Assembly: GCF_003609635.1 (NCBI RefSeq)
Contig: NZ_MCIA01000001.1
Span: 346,906 to 410,905 of the forward strand
Direction of reading: 5' to 3'
Source of the DNA: Lacrimispora algidixylanolytica
Lineage (GTDB): Bacteria; Bacillota; Clostridia; Lachnospirales; Lachnospiraceae
DNA: 64,000 nt
Position 1 is the first letter of the stretch; each line of letters starts with the position of its first letter. Below the pieces are notes generated by a model, which worked only from the letters and a program-made list of their open reading frames with translations, was not told where the DNA came from and did no database searches. Positions 26,573 to 34,079 of the stretch are shown piece after piece. The translations under genes and the position numbers were made by a program.

Positions 26573-27760
26573 TTATAAATATTTTTTAAGAAGTTCTGTT
26601 TTATCTAGCTTCTCCCAAGGAAGATTTAAATCATTTCTTCCAAAGTGTCCGTAAGCAGCGGTCTGCTTATAGATCGGACGACGAAGATCTAACATCTTAA
26701 TGATACCTGCTGGACGAAGGTCAAAGTTTTCACGTATGATACCTACCAGCTTTTCATTGCTTAACTTTCCGGTTCCAAAGGTATCTACCATAACGGAAGT
26801 CGGGTGAGCAACTCCGATGGCATAAGAAAGCTGAATCTCACACTTGTCAGCAAGGCCTGCTGCAACGATGTTCTTAGCCACGTAGCGGGCTGCATAAGCA
26901 GCAGAACGGTCTACCTTGGTACAATCCTTACCAGAGAAGGCACCGCCGCCGTGACGAGCATAGCCGCCGTAGGTGTCAACAATGATCTTACGGCCAGTTA
27001 AACCGCTGTCACCGTGAGGTCCGCCGATAACGAAACGGCCAGTTGGGTTAATAAAGAATTTCGTGTTATCATCTACTAATTCTGCTGGGAGAATTTCATC
27101 AAATACATACTTTTTGATGTCTTTGTGAATCTGCTCCTGGCTTACATTTTCATCATGCTGTGTGGATAAGACTACGGCATCCAAACGAATTGGCTTACCA
27201 CCTTCACTATATTCAACGGTTACCTGTGTCTTACCGTCTGGACGAAGATAAGTTAAGGTTCCATCTTTTCTAACTTTTGTCAGCTGAAGAGCAAGCTTGT
27301 GAGCCAGTGAAATAGGATATGGCATAAATTCTTCGGTTTCGTTAGTTGCAAAACCGAACATCATTCCCTGGTCTCCTGCTCCGATGGCATCGATCTCTGC
27401 ATCAGACATTTTATTTTCTTTTGCTTCCAGTGCGCGGTCAACGCCCATAGCAATATCTTTGGACTGTTCATCAAGAGCTACCATTACGCCGCAGGTATCG
27501 TAATCAAAACCGTATTTTGCACGGTCATAGCCGATTTCCTTAACGGTTTCACGTACGATCTTCTGAATATCCACGTAGGCATTTGTGGTAACCTCTCCCA
27601 TAACCATAACAATACCAGTTGTGGTACAAGTCTCGCAAGCCACACGACTCATAGGGTCCTGCTTTAACAGCTCATCAAGAATGGCGTCAGAGATCTGGTC
27701 ACACATTTTATCCGGATGTCCCTCTGTAACTGACTCGGATGTAAATAATAATTTTTCCAT
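26573..27760 (-). CDS. metK: S-adenosylmethionine synthetase
   Basis: Makes SAM from methionine and ATP. The 395-residue protein has the normal length. It shows the N-terminal [16 protein letters not shown]-site motif, the [12 protein letters not shown] signature and the phosphate-binding segment [19 protein letters not shown]. The start at 27760 follows AAGGAGG. The gene is preceded by a complete SAM-I riboswitch and its terminator, so it is shut off when SAM is abundant. Confidence 0.98.
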   Translation of the reverse strand: MEKLLFTSESVTEGHPDKMCDQISDAILDELLKQDPMSRVACETCTTTGIVMVMGEVTTNAYVDIQKIVRETVKEIGYDRAKYGFDYDTCGVMVALDEQSKDIAMGVDRALEAKENKMSDAEIDAIGAGDQGMMFGFATNETEEFMPYPISLAHKLALQLTKVRKDGTLTYLRPDGKTQVTVEYSEGGKPIRLDAVVLSTQHDENVSQEQIHKDIKKYVFDEILPAELVDDNTKFFINPTGRFVIGGPHGDSGLTGRKIIVDTYGGYARHGGGAFSGKDCTKVDRSAAYAARYVAKNIVAAGLADKCEIQLSYAIGVAHPTSVMVDTFGTGKLSNEKLVGIIRENFDLRPAGIIKMLDLRRPIYKQTAAYGHFGRNDLNLPWEKLDKTELLKKYL

Positions 27761-27804
27761 GATGTAATTCCTCCTTTTTTTAGATGGGGGAATAACAAAA
27801 AGAA

Positions 27805-27827
27805 AAGTCCGCTGCAAATGCGGACTT
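27805..27827 (-). terminator. expression-platform terminator of the SAM riboswitch
   Basis: AAGTCCGC and GCGGACTT form a perfect 8-bp stem around a 7-base loop, followed on the minus strand by TTCTTTTTG. It lies between the aptamer and metK. Confidence 0.9.
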
Positions 27828-27847
27828 GATAAACTGAATCAAATCCT

Positions 27848-27971
27848 CTTATTGCTCGATTTCTCGCTCAGGTTGGCACCTTCCAGCAGCTATCTTATGG
27901 CTTTATGCCATCGTGTTGCGGGGGTTGCCGTGACTTCACAGATCCTTTGTATCTCCATCACTCTGAATAAG
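27848..27971 (-). ncRNA. SAM-I (S-box) riboswitch
   Basis: Read on the minus strand, the aptamer runs from CTTATT to AATAAG, which close P1. Inside are the diagnostic S-box blocks: CAGAGTGATGGAG, GGATCTGTGAAGTCACGGCAA, AAGGTGCCAACCTGA and GAGCGAGAA. The terminator that follows makes it a transcriptional OFF switch for metK. Confidence 0.97.
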
Positions 27972-28029
27972 GGATATTACGTACTTTTCATTTGTTATTC
28001 AATTGTAAGGTACTAATTATTGCACCTAT

Positions 28030-28058
28030 ATTCTAACCTATTCATAATTGGCTGTCAA
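28030..28058 (-). promoter_or_regulatory. metK promoter
   Basis: On the minus strand TTGACA (28053-28058), a 17-bp spacer and TAGAAT (28030-28035) stand just upstream of the S-box leader. Confidence 0.8.
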
Positions 28059-28066
28059 GTGCATTT

Positions 28067-29011
28067 CTATCTGTAACTTTTCTTCTCTTCCCAAAGAATT
28101 TCCGGATAAAGACCTGATTTTTTAAGTTGTCTGATAGCCTCTACCACCGTCTCCTTATCCTCTTTATAGGTCACGCCATACCAGCGGTCTGAGCTTTTTA
28201 ACACTGATACGGAAGCCTTCTCTTCTTTTAGCAGTTCATCCACTACAAAGGGAAGGAAGTATTCACATTTAACTGGGTTTTTAGGCAGCTCCCCCTCTAG
28301 AAAGCTGATAAAACGGGAAGATAACTCTCTTAAGATGCTTTCTGTAAATCCCCACAGGTTCATAGAAACCAGAGTTTCTTCGGACAGTTTAGTCCAGTTT
28401 TTGCCGTCATCTTCTGTATATTCAGCCATAGTTCCATGCTTTTCAATTCGAGTCCGCTCATGGATATCTTGAAGTTTTCCATCTTCATCTACGGTACAAA
28501 CACCTCTTGCCACATGGCCATTTTCGGTGAGCGTATTGTAAAGTTCATAACCTACCATGGCATAGTGATATATATTCTCATCATCAGAGACGTTTACAAG
28601 CTGATTATAGATGGCCTGAAATGCGCTTCTTCCGTAATAGTCGTCAGCGTTGATTACGGCGAAAGGACCGTCAATCACATCCTGACAGCAAAGAATGGCA
28701 TGACCAGTTCCCCAGGGTTTCACCCTTTCTTCCGGAACCGCATACCCCTTAGGAAGCTTATCAAGCTCTTGGTATACATACTCCACCTTTACATGATCTT
28801 TTAATCTGTCTCCGATGTTTTCCTTAAATTCTTTTTCAATGGCTTTCTTTATGATAAAAACAACCGTTTCAAATCCAGCTGAAACAGCATCGTATATGGA
28901 AAAGTCGATAATCTTATTCCCATACTCATCCACTGGATCAATCTGCTTTAATCCTCCGTAACGACTCCCCATACCTGCCGCCATGATTACTAGAACCGGT
29001 TTTTTACTCAT
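28067..29011 (-). CDS. sugar-phosphate nucleotidyltransferase
   Basis: A 314-residue NTP-transferase-fold protein. The nucleotide-binding loop is MAAGMGSRYGGLKQIDPVD. The PWGTGHAILCCQDVI motif and the metal-binding NADDYYG motif follow. It resembles UTP-glucose-1-phosphate-type enzymes but is shorter at the C-terminus than standard GalU, and no sugar specificity can be assigned. A second copy of the family lies at 40950-41882. It has its own GGAGG site and no obvious operon partner. Confidence 0.8.
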   Translation of the reverse strand: MSKKPVLVIMAAGMGSRYGGLKQIDPVDEYGNKIIDFSIYDAVSAGFETVVFIIKKAIEKEFKENIGDRLKDHVKVEYVYQELDKLPKGYAVPEERVKPWGTGHAILCCQDVIDGPFAVINADDYYGRSAFQAIYNQLVNVSDDENIYHYAMVGYELYNTLTENGHVARGVCTVDEDGKLQDIHERTRIEKHGTMAEYTEDDGKNWTKLSEETLVSMNLWGFTESILRELSSRFISFLEGELPKNPVKCEYFLPFVVDELLKEEKASVSVLKSSDRWYGVTYKEDKETVVEAIRQLKKSGLYPEILWEEKKSYR

Positions 29012-29356
29012 TGTTGTTACCTCCGCTTAACTGCCTACCCCTGCCTCTTACTGGTCAAAGTAGGCATTCCTTATTTCCTCAGTTATTCTAACATAATTTG
29101 TGGTGTGGTGTCTATATGATCTGCCTAACTGGCAAGTGGGCTTATTACAATAACGTAGATATCAACACCTTCTGCGAATAATTATCCTTTACTTTCCTTT
29201 ATGACTGTAATAATACAAAGATGCACACTTTCTTTAGTCGCAAAATAAGGGTATCGGCCAATACCGCCCAAAGAAAAGTGACACTATAATTGTTCCAGTA
29301 AAAAACCGTTGTAGCTGTAAAGAAAATCATTAATTGAAGGAGCGAAAATAAGTTCA
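29012..29356. other. intergenic region, no gene seen
   Basis: 345 bp between the nucleotidyltransferase start and the lipoprotein gene's 3' end. It holds a nested hairpin (29226-29281) and otherwise AT-rich sequence with no coding signal. Confidence 0.6.
29226..29281 (-). other. nested hairpin, possible structured RNA or terminator
   Basis: The outer arms cactttcttt and aaagaaaagtg enclose a second palindrome (GGTAT-TGGCCG-ATACC on the minus strand). There is no good T-run. It lies about 75 bp beyond the lipoprotein stop. Confidence 0.4.
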
Positions 29357-29902
29357 TTAACCAATTAAATATAACATTATTAATAAGACTCCAAGTATAA
29401 TTAGAAAAATAGATATTTTTTTTATAGTTGGAAATTCACCTTTAGAAGGAACACGAAATTGACTTTGTCCTCTTCCACGTATAGTATAAAACATATTAGG
29501 ATAAAAACAATATATCATCCCTATACCTAAAAACATAATTCCCATGAATCCTAAGACGCCTTCACGCTTAGGCTGTGAACGGAGAATTCTAATCAATTCT
29601 TCTGGATCAGCATATTTTTCCTTCAGTTGTAAATATTCATCGTTGTCTCCATCAAAAACAGCAGAATCATCAGTATACGGATCATACGTGAATCTATATC
29701 CCTCCGGATAGTATAACGTTATCGTTGAATCATAAATTTTGTACCCATACCTCGTCTCTCCGTCTCTAAACTCTTTATTTTCTGTATCAAGAACAATGGA
29801 TTTATTATTGATCTTATACGTTTTTCTTGAACAGCCCGTTGATAGCAGCAACAAAATCAAAATCAAAAATACCTGCACTAAATATAATTTTTTGTAACGC
29901 AT
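29357..29902 (-). CDS. membrane lipoprotein of unknown function
   Basis: A 181-residue protein. The signal ends in a lipobox STGC near residue 24. A polar middle (about residues 25-115) would face outside, and two membrane helices follow near residues 117-137 and 160-180. The start at 29902 follows AAAGGAGG. I do not recognise the family. No partner gene is adjacent; the next minus-strand block upstream is a degraded response-regulator fragment and an ABC exporter. Confidence 0.65.
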   Translation of the reverse strand: MRYKKLYLVQVFLILILLLLSTGCSRKTYKINNKSIVLDTENKEFRDGETRYGYKIYDSTITLYYPEGYRFTYDPYTDDSAVFDGDNDEYLQLKEKYADPEELIRILRSQPKREGVLGFMGIMFLGIGMIYCFYPNMFYTIRGRGQSQFRVPSKGEFPTIKKISIFLIILGVLLIMLYLIG

Positions 29903-29944
29903 AACAAATGTACCTCCTTTACACATGTATGTCTTAATTGCCAA

Positions 29945-30195
29945 CTAATTCAATAATGGGCAGCAACAGACGACTTACCATTAGTTTGGTAGCATTAACT
30001 CTGCATTCCAACCATTTAGTCGTACAAATCTGACCATTTGGTTAAATATTATGCAACATTACACGTTTAGAATAAATGATATTAAATTATAACACAATAA
30101 TGAAAATTGAGTTTTGATTGTTTCAGCTTATCTTCTAATCCTCGCACAGCGCAAAAGCCCTAAAAAACAACTATCCCATAGGACAATGCAGATGT
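29945..30195. other. intergenic region, no gene seen
   Basis: Very AT-rich sequence between the lipoprotein gene and a response-regulator remnant. No ORF, hairpin terminator or promoter stands out. Confidence 0.5.
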
Positions 30196-30423
30196 TTAAG
30201 ATAAAATAATAATTTTGCTTTTGGGGGTAATGATACTAATCTGTTTCGCAACTTCATAATCCTTTTTTTCGCCATCAGGATATCCATAAAAAACAATATC
30301 CACATCCATGTATTCTTTTATGTAATCCAATGCCTGATTGCCAAAAGAATCCTTGTCTAAAAAGGTGTTTTTGATAATTCGTCTAACCTCTTTTGATTTG
30401 GTTAATCTTAGGATTAAGTCTGA
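30196..30423 (-). pseudogene. remnant of a response-regulator receiver domain
   Basis: An open frame of 75 codons without a usable start codon. Its translation reads like a CheY-type receiver: KEVRRIIKNTF, then GNQALDYIKEYMDVDIVFYG (the DxVxxD strand with the phospho-acceptor Asp lost), then YEVAKQISIITPKSKIIILS, where it stops at the end of the fourth strand. There is no N-terminal acidic pair, no conserved Lys and no output domain. It abuts the ABC permease gene. It is probably a decayed gene; chance similarity cannot be fully excluded. Confidence 0.45.
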
Positions 30424-30452
30424 TTAAGTACTGGCTTTTCCTTCATTAAGAA

Positions 30453-31100
30453 TTATTGAGAAACATTTTGTAATGATATTTCTTTTTCCTGATAAATTTT
30501 TATTGTGATACTCCATAATATAAGGCAGATAACAACATTAATAATTAACACACTGGCCCCTATGTTGATAAAAGAAAAATCTGATATCACCTTAATCAAC
30601 TTATATATTCCAAGAATTGTGGCTGTTGAAACCACATATGAAAGAATAGTAAAAATTTCAATTTTTTCAGTTGCTTCTCCAAAAAGATAATTTACTGATG
30701 TTAAGAGTGTACCGGAATATAACGCAATATTAATTCCCATTAGGGACAATTGACCTAAAGCTTGCATGGATATCCTATTACTTATAAGGTTTGGAATTGA
30801 AAATAAGATTCCTATTACAGTGCTAATCACTATAAGAAAGATAAGAAGTAAATATTTAGAAATTATAATGTCTTTTTTTGACAAAGGTGATTGGACAATA
30901 TACTTTGTCCATTTAACCTGACTATCTATTCGGAATGTTGAAGTTAAAATCGTACTCCCAATAATAATTGGAACAATAGGGATAACAAAACCTTTATTTG
31001 TAAACACACAATATGCTATTAAACATACAATTATTATTGTATATAATTTAATAGCACCTTTTATATTATATAGATCCTTAATCATTAATCCACTCATCAC
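30453..31100 (-). CDS. ABC-2 type transporter permease
   Basis: A 215-residue membrane protein with six hydrophobic helices and no soluble domain. It overlaps the ATPase gene stop by 4 bp, so the two are translationally coupled. With a YtrA-like GntR repressor two genes upstream it matches the small ATPase-permease exporters that respond to cell-envelope or peptide antibiotic stress. The substrate is unknown. Confidence 0.8.
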   Translation of the reverse strand: MMSGLMIKDLYNIKGAIKLYTIIIVCLIAYCVFTNKGFVIPIVPIIIGSTILTSTFRIDSQVKWTKYIVQSPLSKKDIIISKYLLLIFLIVISTVIGILFSIPNLISNRISMQALGQLSLMGINIALYSGTLLTSVNYLFGEATEKIEIFTILSYVVSTATILGIYKLIKVISDFSFINIGASVLIINVVICLILWSITIKIYQEKEISLQNVSQ

Positions 31101-31954
31101 CTTACCCCCTTAGTTATCAATAACATGATTTCTTCAATTGTAGGTTCTTCAAAATTAATCAATTCGTCTAAACAATACTGTTTAAGTTGATTCGAAGCTA
31201 AAGCAATAACCCCGTTTGGCTTATTCTCATACGCCGTAATAAATGTCTTATCAAGTCTCGCAAACTCAGATTCTTTACATCGAATCAACAAATTATCATC
31301 AAGCAATGAATCTTTATTCATTGAAAAAATCAGTTTTCCATTATCAATAAACGTAATATAATCTGCCACATTTTCTAAATCAGTCGTTATATGTGAAGAA
31401 AACAGTATACTATTCTTCTCATCTTGGACAAACTCTCTAAATATGGCAAGTACATTATTTCTCATAATAGGATCTAACGAGGCTGTAATCTCATCTAAAA
31501 TTAACAATCTGGGATGATGGGTTAATGCAACGACTAAATTCACTTTAATTTTATTTCCACGGGACATTTTACCAATACTCACACTGCTTGGTATCTCCAT
31601 TTTCTCTATTATACTATAATACAATTTTTCATCCCAACTTTTATATATCCTGCAAAAAACATTACAAATTTCCTTAATATTTAATCCTTCCGGAAGACAG
31701 TTCTCATCATAAACAACGCCTAGTTTTTCTTTAGCATCAGTTGTTAAGTTGCCATGTTCCATACCAAATATTTTTATGTCTCCCTGATCAATTCTAATAA
31801 GATTTAATACAGAATTAATAAGTGTAGTTTTTCCAGCTCCATTTATACCAATAAGTCCCATTATACAACCTTCAGGTAATGCGAAACTAACATTCTGCAG
31901 CATGAAATTTTGATAGCTTTTCGATACATTGTTTATTTCCAGAATATTACTCAT
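31097..31954 (-). CDS. ABC transporter ATP-binding protein (YtrB/BcrA-like)
   Basis: A 285-residue ATPase. Walker A is GLIGINGAGKTT, the signature motif is the degenerate MSRGNKIKV instead of LSGGQ, Walker B is LLILDEITASLDP, and the H-loop is FSSHITTDLE. The degenerate signature is common in BcrA/YtrB-type exporters. The start at 31954 follows GGGGGT. It lies 23 bp after the GntR gene and overlaps the permease gene. Confidence 0.88.
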   Translation of the reverse strand: MSNILEINNVSKSYQNFMLQNVSFALPEGCIMGLIGINGAGKTTLINSVLNLIRIDQGDIKIFGMEHGNLTTDAKEKLGVVYDENCLPEGLNIKEICNVFCRIYKSWDEKLYYSIIEKMEIPSSVSIGKMSRGNKIKVNLVVALTHHPRLLILDEITASLDPIMRNNVLAIFREFVQDEKNSILFSSHITTDLENVADYITFIDNGKLIFSMNKDSLLDDNLLIRCKESEFARLDKTFITAYENKPNGVIALASNQLKQYCLDELINFEEPTIEEIMLLITKGVR

Positions 31955-31977
31955 TATGACCCCCATCTCTTCATACT

Positions 31978-32361
31978 CTAATCACAATAAAACAATCTTA
32001 CTAAGTTAATTAATTCGTTTTCAGATAAATTTCGTTTTTTTGCCTCACGTACAATACTCTCAATCCTAGATTCAAAGCTTTGAATATCTTCATCCTCTAT
32101 TTTATGTATATAATCGTATTTCACATAGTTTCCCTTTCCAACCACAGACTCAATTATTCCTTCTTGTCTAAGTGATTCAAAAGCCTTCTGAACAGTTAAT
32201 ATACTTATTTCAAGTTCTTTTGCTAAAGTTCTTACGGAAGGTAGCAATTCTCCATCATCCAACTCCCTATTTAAAATAGATGCCTTTATTTGATTAACAA
32301 TCTGTTCATAAAATGGCACACTAGTTTTAAAATTAATGATAATTTCAAGTTTTTTATTCAT
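31978..32361 (-). CDS. GntR-family regulator (YtrA subfamily)
   Basis: A 127-residue regulator. The winged helix is FYEQIVNQIKASILNRELDDGELLPSVRTLAKELEISILTVQKAFESLRQEGII. Only a short C-terminal dimerisation helix pair follows, which is typical of YtrA. It is first in the exporter operon and probably represses its own promoter. Inverted and direct GTGTAAT words around the -10 would be its operator. Confidence 0.9.
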   Translation of the reverse strand: MNKKLEIIINFKTSVPFYEQIVNQIKASILNRELDDGELLPSVRTLAKELEISILTVQKAFESLRQEGIIESVVGKGNYVKYDYIHKIEDEDIQSFESRIESIVREAKKRNLSENELINLVRLFYCD

Positions 32362-32379
32362 ATATCCTCCATGTATAAC

Positions 32380-32408
32380 ACTATATTACACCGCATTACA
32401 CTTGTCAA
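32380..32408 (-). promoter_or_regulatory. promoter and probable operator of the GntR/ABC exporter operon
   Basis: On the minus strand TTGACA (32403-32408), a 17-bp spacer and TATAGT (32380-32385). The spacer and -10 carry GTGTAAT twice, 10 bp apart, and an imperfect inverted repeat GTGTAA...TTATAC, a likely YtrA-type site. Confidence 0.7.
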
Positions 32409-32619
32409 GTGCTGTTTAAAAATGTTATTGCTCAGACCAGAGTGTTCACCTTTTCTGCACGGTTATACAGAGAAATGTCCTTTCCCTTTATAATCACGGT
32501 CTTTAGATCATTTTACTCTAAAATATACAGTGCTTATGAAATGTGCTGGAGCATGCAATTCCAGAAGTTGTGAAATTCGATTATTTTAATGACATGAATT
32601 TAAAATGGTGCAAACGCAA

Positions 32620-32654
32620 AGAGGGGGTGGAATCCTAAGAATTCCACCCCCTCT
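32620..32654 (-). terminator. murA terminator
   Basis: AGAGGGGGTGGAAT pairs with ATTCCACCCCCTCT around a 7-base loop. The T-run is weak (CTCTTTGCGTTTG), but the stem is very strong. Confidence 0.75.
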
Positions 32655-32679
32655 GTTGACATAGCGGAAATATCCCCGC

Positions 32680-33972
32680 CTAGCCTACTTTTAATTTAAA
32701 TTTTTTCGCTTCCTTATCGGAATCTATCTTTTCAATCATGGCTCCAAGTCCTTGAAGCTTCTCTTCAAAACACTCGTAACCTCTCTGAATATAACCGATT
32801 TCATCAACCACTGTATATCCATCTGCTGCAAGTCCTGCGATAACCAGAGCTGCACCTGCACGAAGATCTGGAGCATTAACAAAGGCACCACTAAAGCCGC
32901 CAACTCCGTCAATTACAGCTACATTCCCCTCAACCTTTACGCTAGCGCCCATGCGGGACAGTTCATCCACGTAACGGAAACGGTTTTCAAATATGCTCTC
33001 TGTCACTACGCTGGTTCCATTTGCAAGCGCCAGAGTAACCGCCATCTGAGGCTGCATATCCGTAGGGAATCCAGGGTAAGGAAGAGTCTTTATGTCTGTA
33101 TGTTTTTGATTGGTCTTACCAACCACTCGAACGGCATCGTCAAACTCTACCACTTCACAACCCATCTCAAGGAGCTTGGCTGTAATGGCTTCCAAATGCT
33201 TTGGAATTACGTTCTTAACCATAACATCCCCTCTGGTGATTGCTGCAGCACACATAAAGGTTCCTGCTTCAATCTGATCAGGGATAATGGAGTATTCAGT
33301 TCCATGAAGTTTGTCAACCCCGAGGATGCGGATGGTATCTGTTCCAGCTCCTTTGATGCTTGCACCCATGCTGTTTAAAAAGTTTGCAACGTCAACGACG
33401 TGAGGTTCTTTTGCCACATTCTCTAAAATAGTCTGTCCTTCTGCAAGAGTTGCCGCCATCATTACATTAATGGTAGCTCCAACACTGACTACATCTAAAT
33501 AGATATGGCTTCCCACAAGATCTATTGCATGGGCAATGACCGCCCCCCGCTCAATCTTTAATTCCGCGCCAAGTGCACGAAATCCCTTTAAGTGCTGATC
33601 AATGGGTCTGCTTCCAATGTTACAGCCTCCCGGAAGAGGAACCTGAGCACTTTTGTATTTGCCAAGCATGGCTCCGATAAAATAGTAAGAAGCCCTGATC
33701 TTACGAATATATTCGTCATCAACTGATACTTCACGAATGGTTCCTCCGTTGATGCGAACCGTATGTCTGTCGATGCGCTCTACCTTTGCACCGATCTCTT
33801 CAATTGCTTCCAGTAATACGTTTATATCCCGAACATCGGGTAAATTATCAATCAGAACATCATCGTCTGTCATAATAGCTGCTGCCAGAATTCCCAAAGC
33901 GGCATTCTTCGCTCCACCGATGGTCACTTCGCCCACCAGGGGATTTCCGCCCTTCATAATATACTGCTCCAT
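32680..33972 (-). CDS. murA: UDP-N-acetylglucosamine 1-carboxyvinyltransferase
   Basis: Transfers enolpyruvate from PEP to UDP-GlcNAc, the first committed step of peptidoglycan synthesis. The 430-residue EPSP-synthase-like fold begins MKGGNPLVGEVTIGGAKNAA. The catalytic cysteine is present in PLPGGCNIGSRPIDQH near residue 118, the residue that reacts with fosfomycin. Many Firmicutes have two MurA paralogues; which one this is cannot be told from one copy. Single-gene unit with its own promoter and terminator. Confidence 0.96.
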   Translation of the reverse strand: MEQYIMKGGNPLVGEVTIGGAKNAALGILAAAIMTDDDVLIDNLPDVRDINVLLEAIEEIGAKVERIDRHTVRINGGTIREVSVDDEYIRKIRASYYFIGAMLGKYKSAQVPLPGGCNIGSRPIDQHLKGFRALGAELKIERGAVIAHAIDLVGSHIYLDVVSVGATINVMMAATLAEGQTILENVAKEPHVVDVANFLNSMGASIKGAGTDTIRILGVDKLHGTEYSIIPDQIEAGTFMCAAAITRGDVMVKNVIPKHLEAITAKLLEMGCEVVEFDDAVRVVGKTNQKHTDIKTLPYPGFPTDMQPQMAVTLALANGTSVVTESIFENRFRYVDELSRMGASVKVEGNVAVIDGVGGFSGAFVNAPDLRAGAALVIAGLAADGYTVVDEIGYIQRGYECFEEKLQGLGAMIEKIDSDKEAKKFKLKVG

Positions 33973-34038
33973 TTCACACCTCTGATTATCACTTTATCTA
34001 TTAAAAATTTCTTACGTATTTTTGATTAGTCTTTCACA

Positions 34039-34066
34039 ATTATAACACATCCTGAGAATTTGTAAA
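34039..34066 (-). promoter_or_regulatory. murA promoter
   Basis: On the minus strand TTTACA (34061-34066), a 16-bp spacer and TATAAT (34039-34044). Confidence 0.6.
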
Positions 34067-34079
34067 GAGAACGCTTTTT

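Larger units (their letters stand above)
32362..32679. other. intergenic region between gntR-type gene and murA
   Basis: 318 bp with no gene. It contains the exporter promoter (32380-32408) and the murA terminator (32620-32654). Nothing is seen in the middle. Confidence 0.7.

Noticed and set aside
27848-27971. metK leader considered as a T-box
   Set aside because: It lacks the T-box core sequence and has every S-box block.
32752-33378. A 208-codon plus-strand ORF inside murA
   Set aside because: It is fully antisense to a well-conserved gene, has no ribosome site and shows no recognisable domain.
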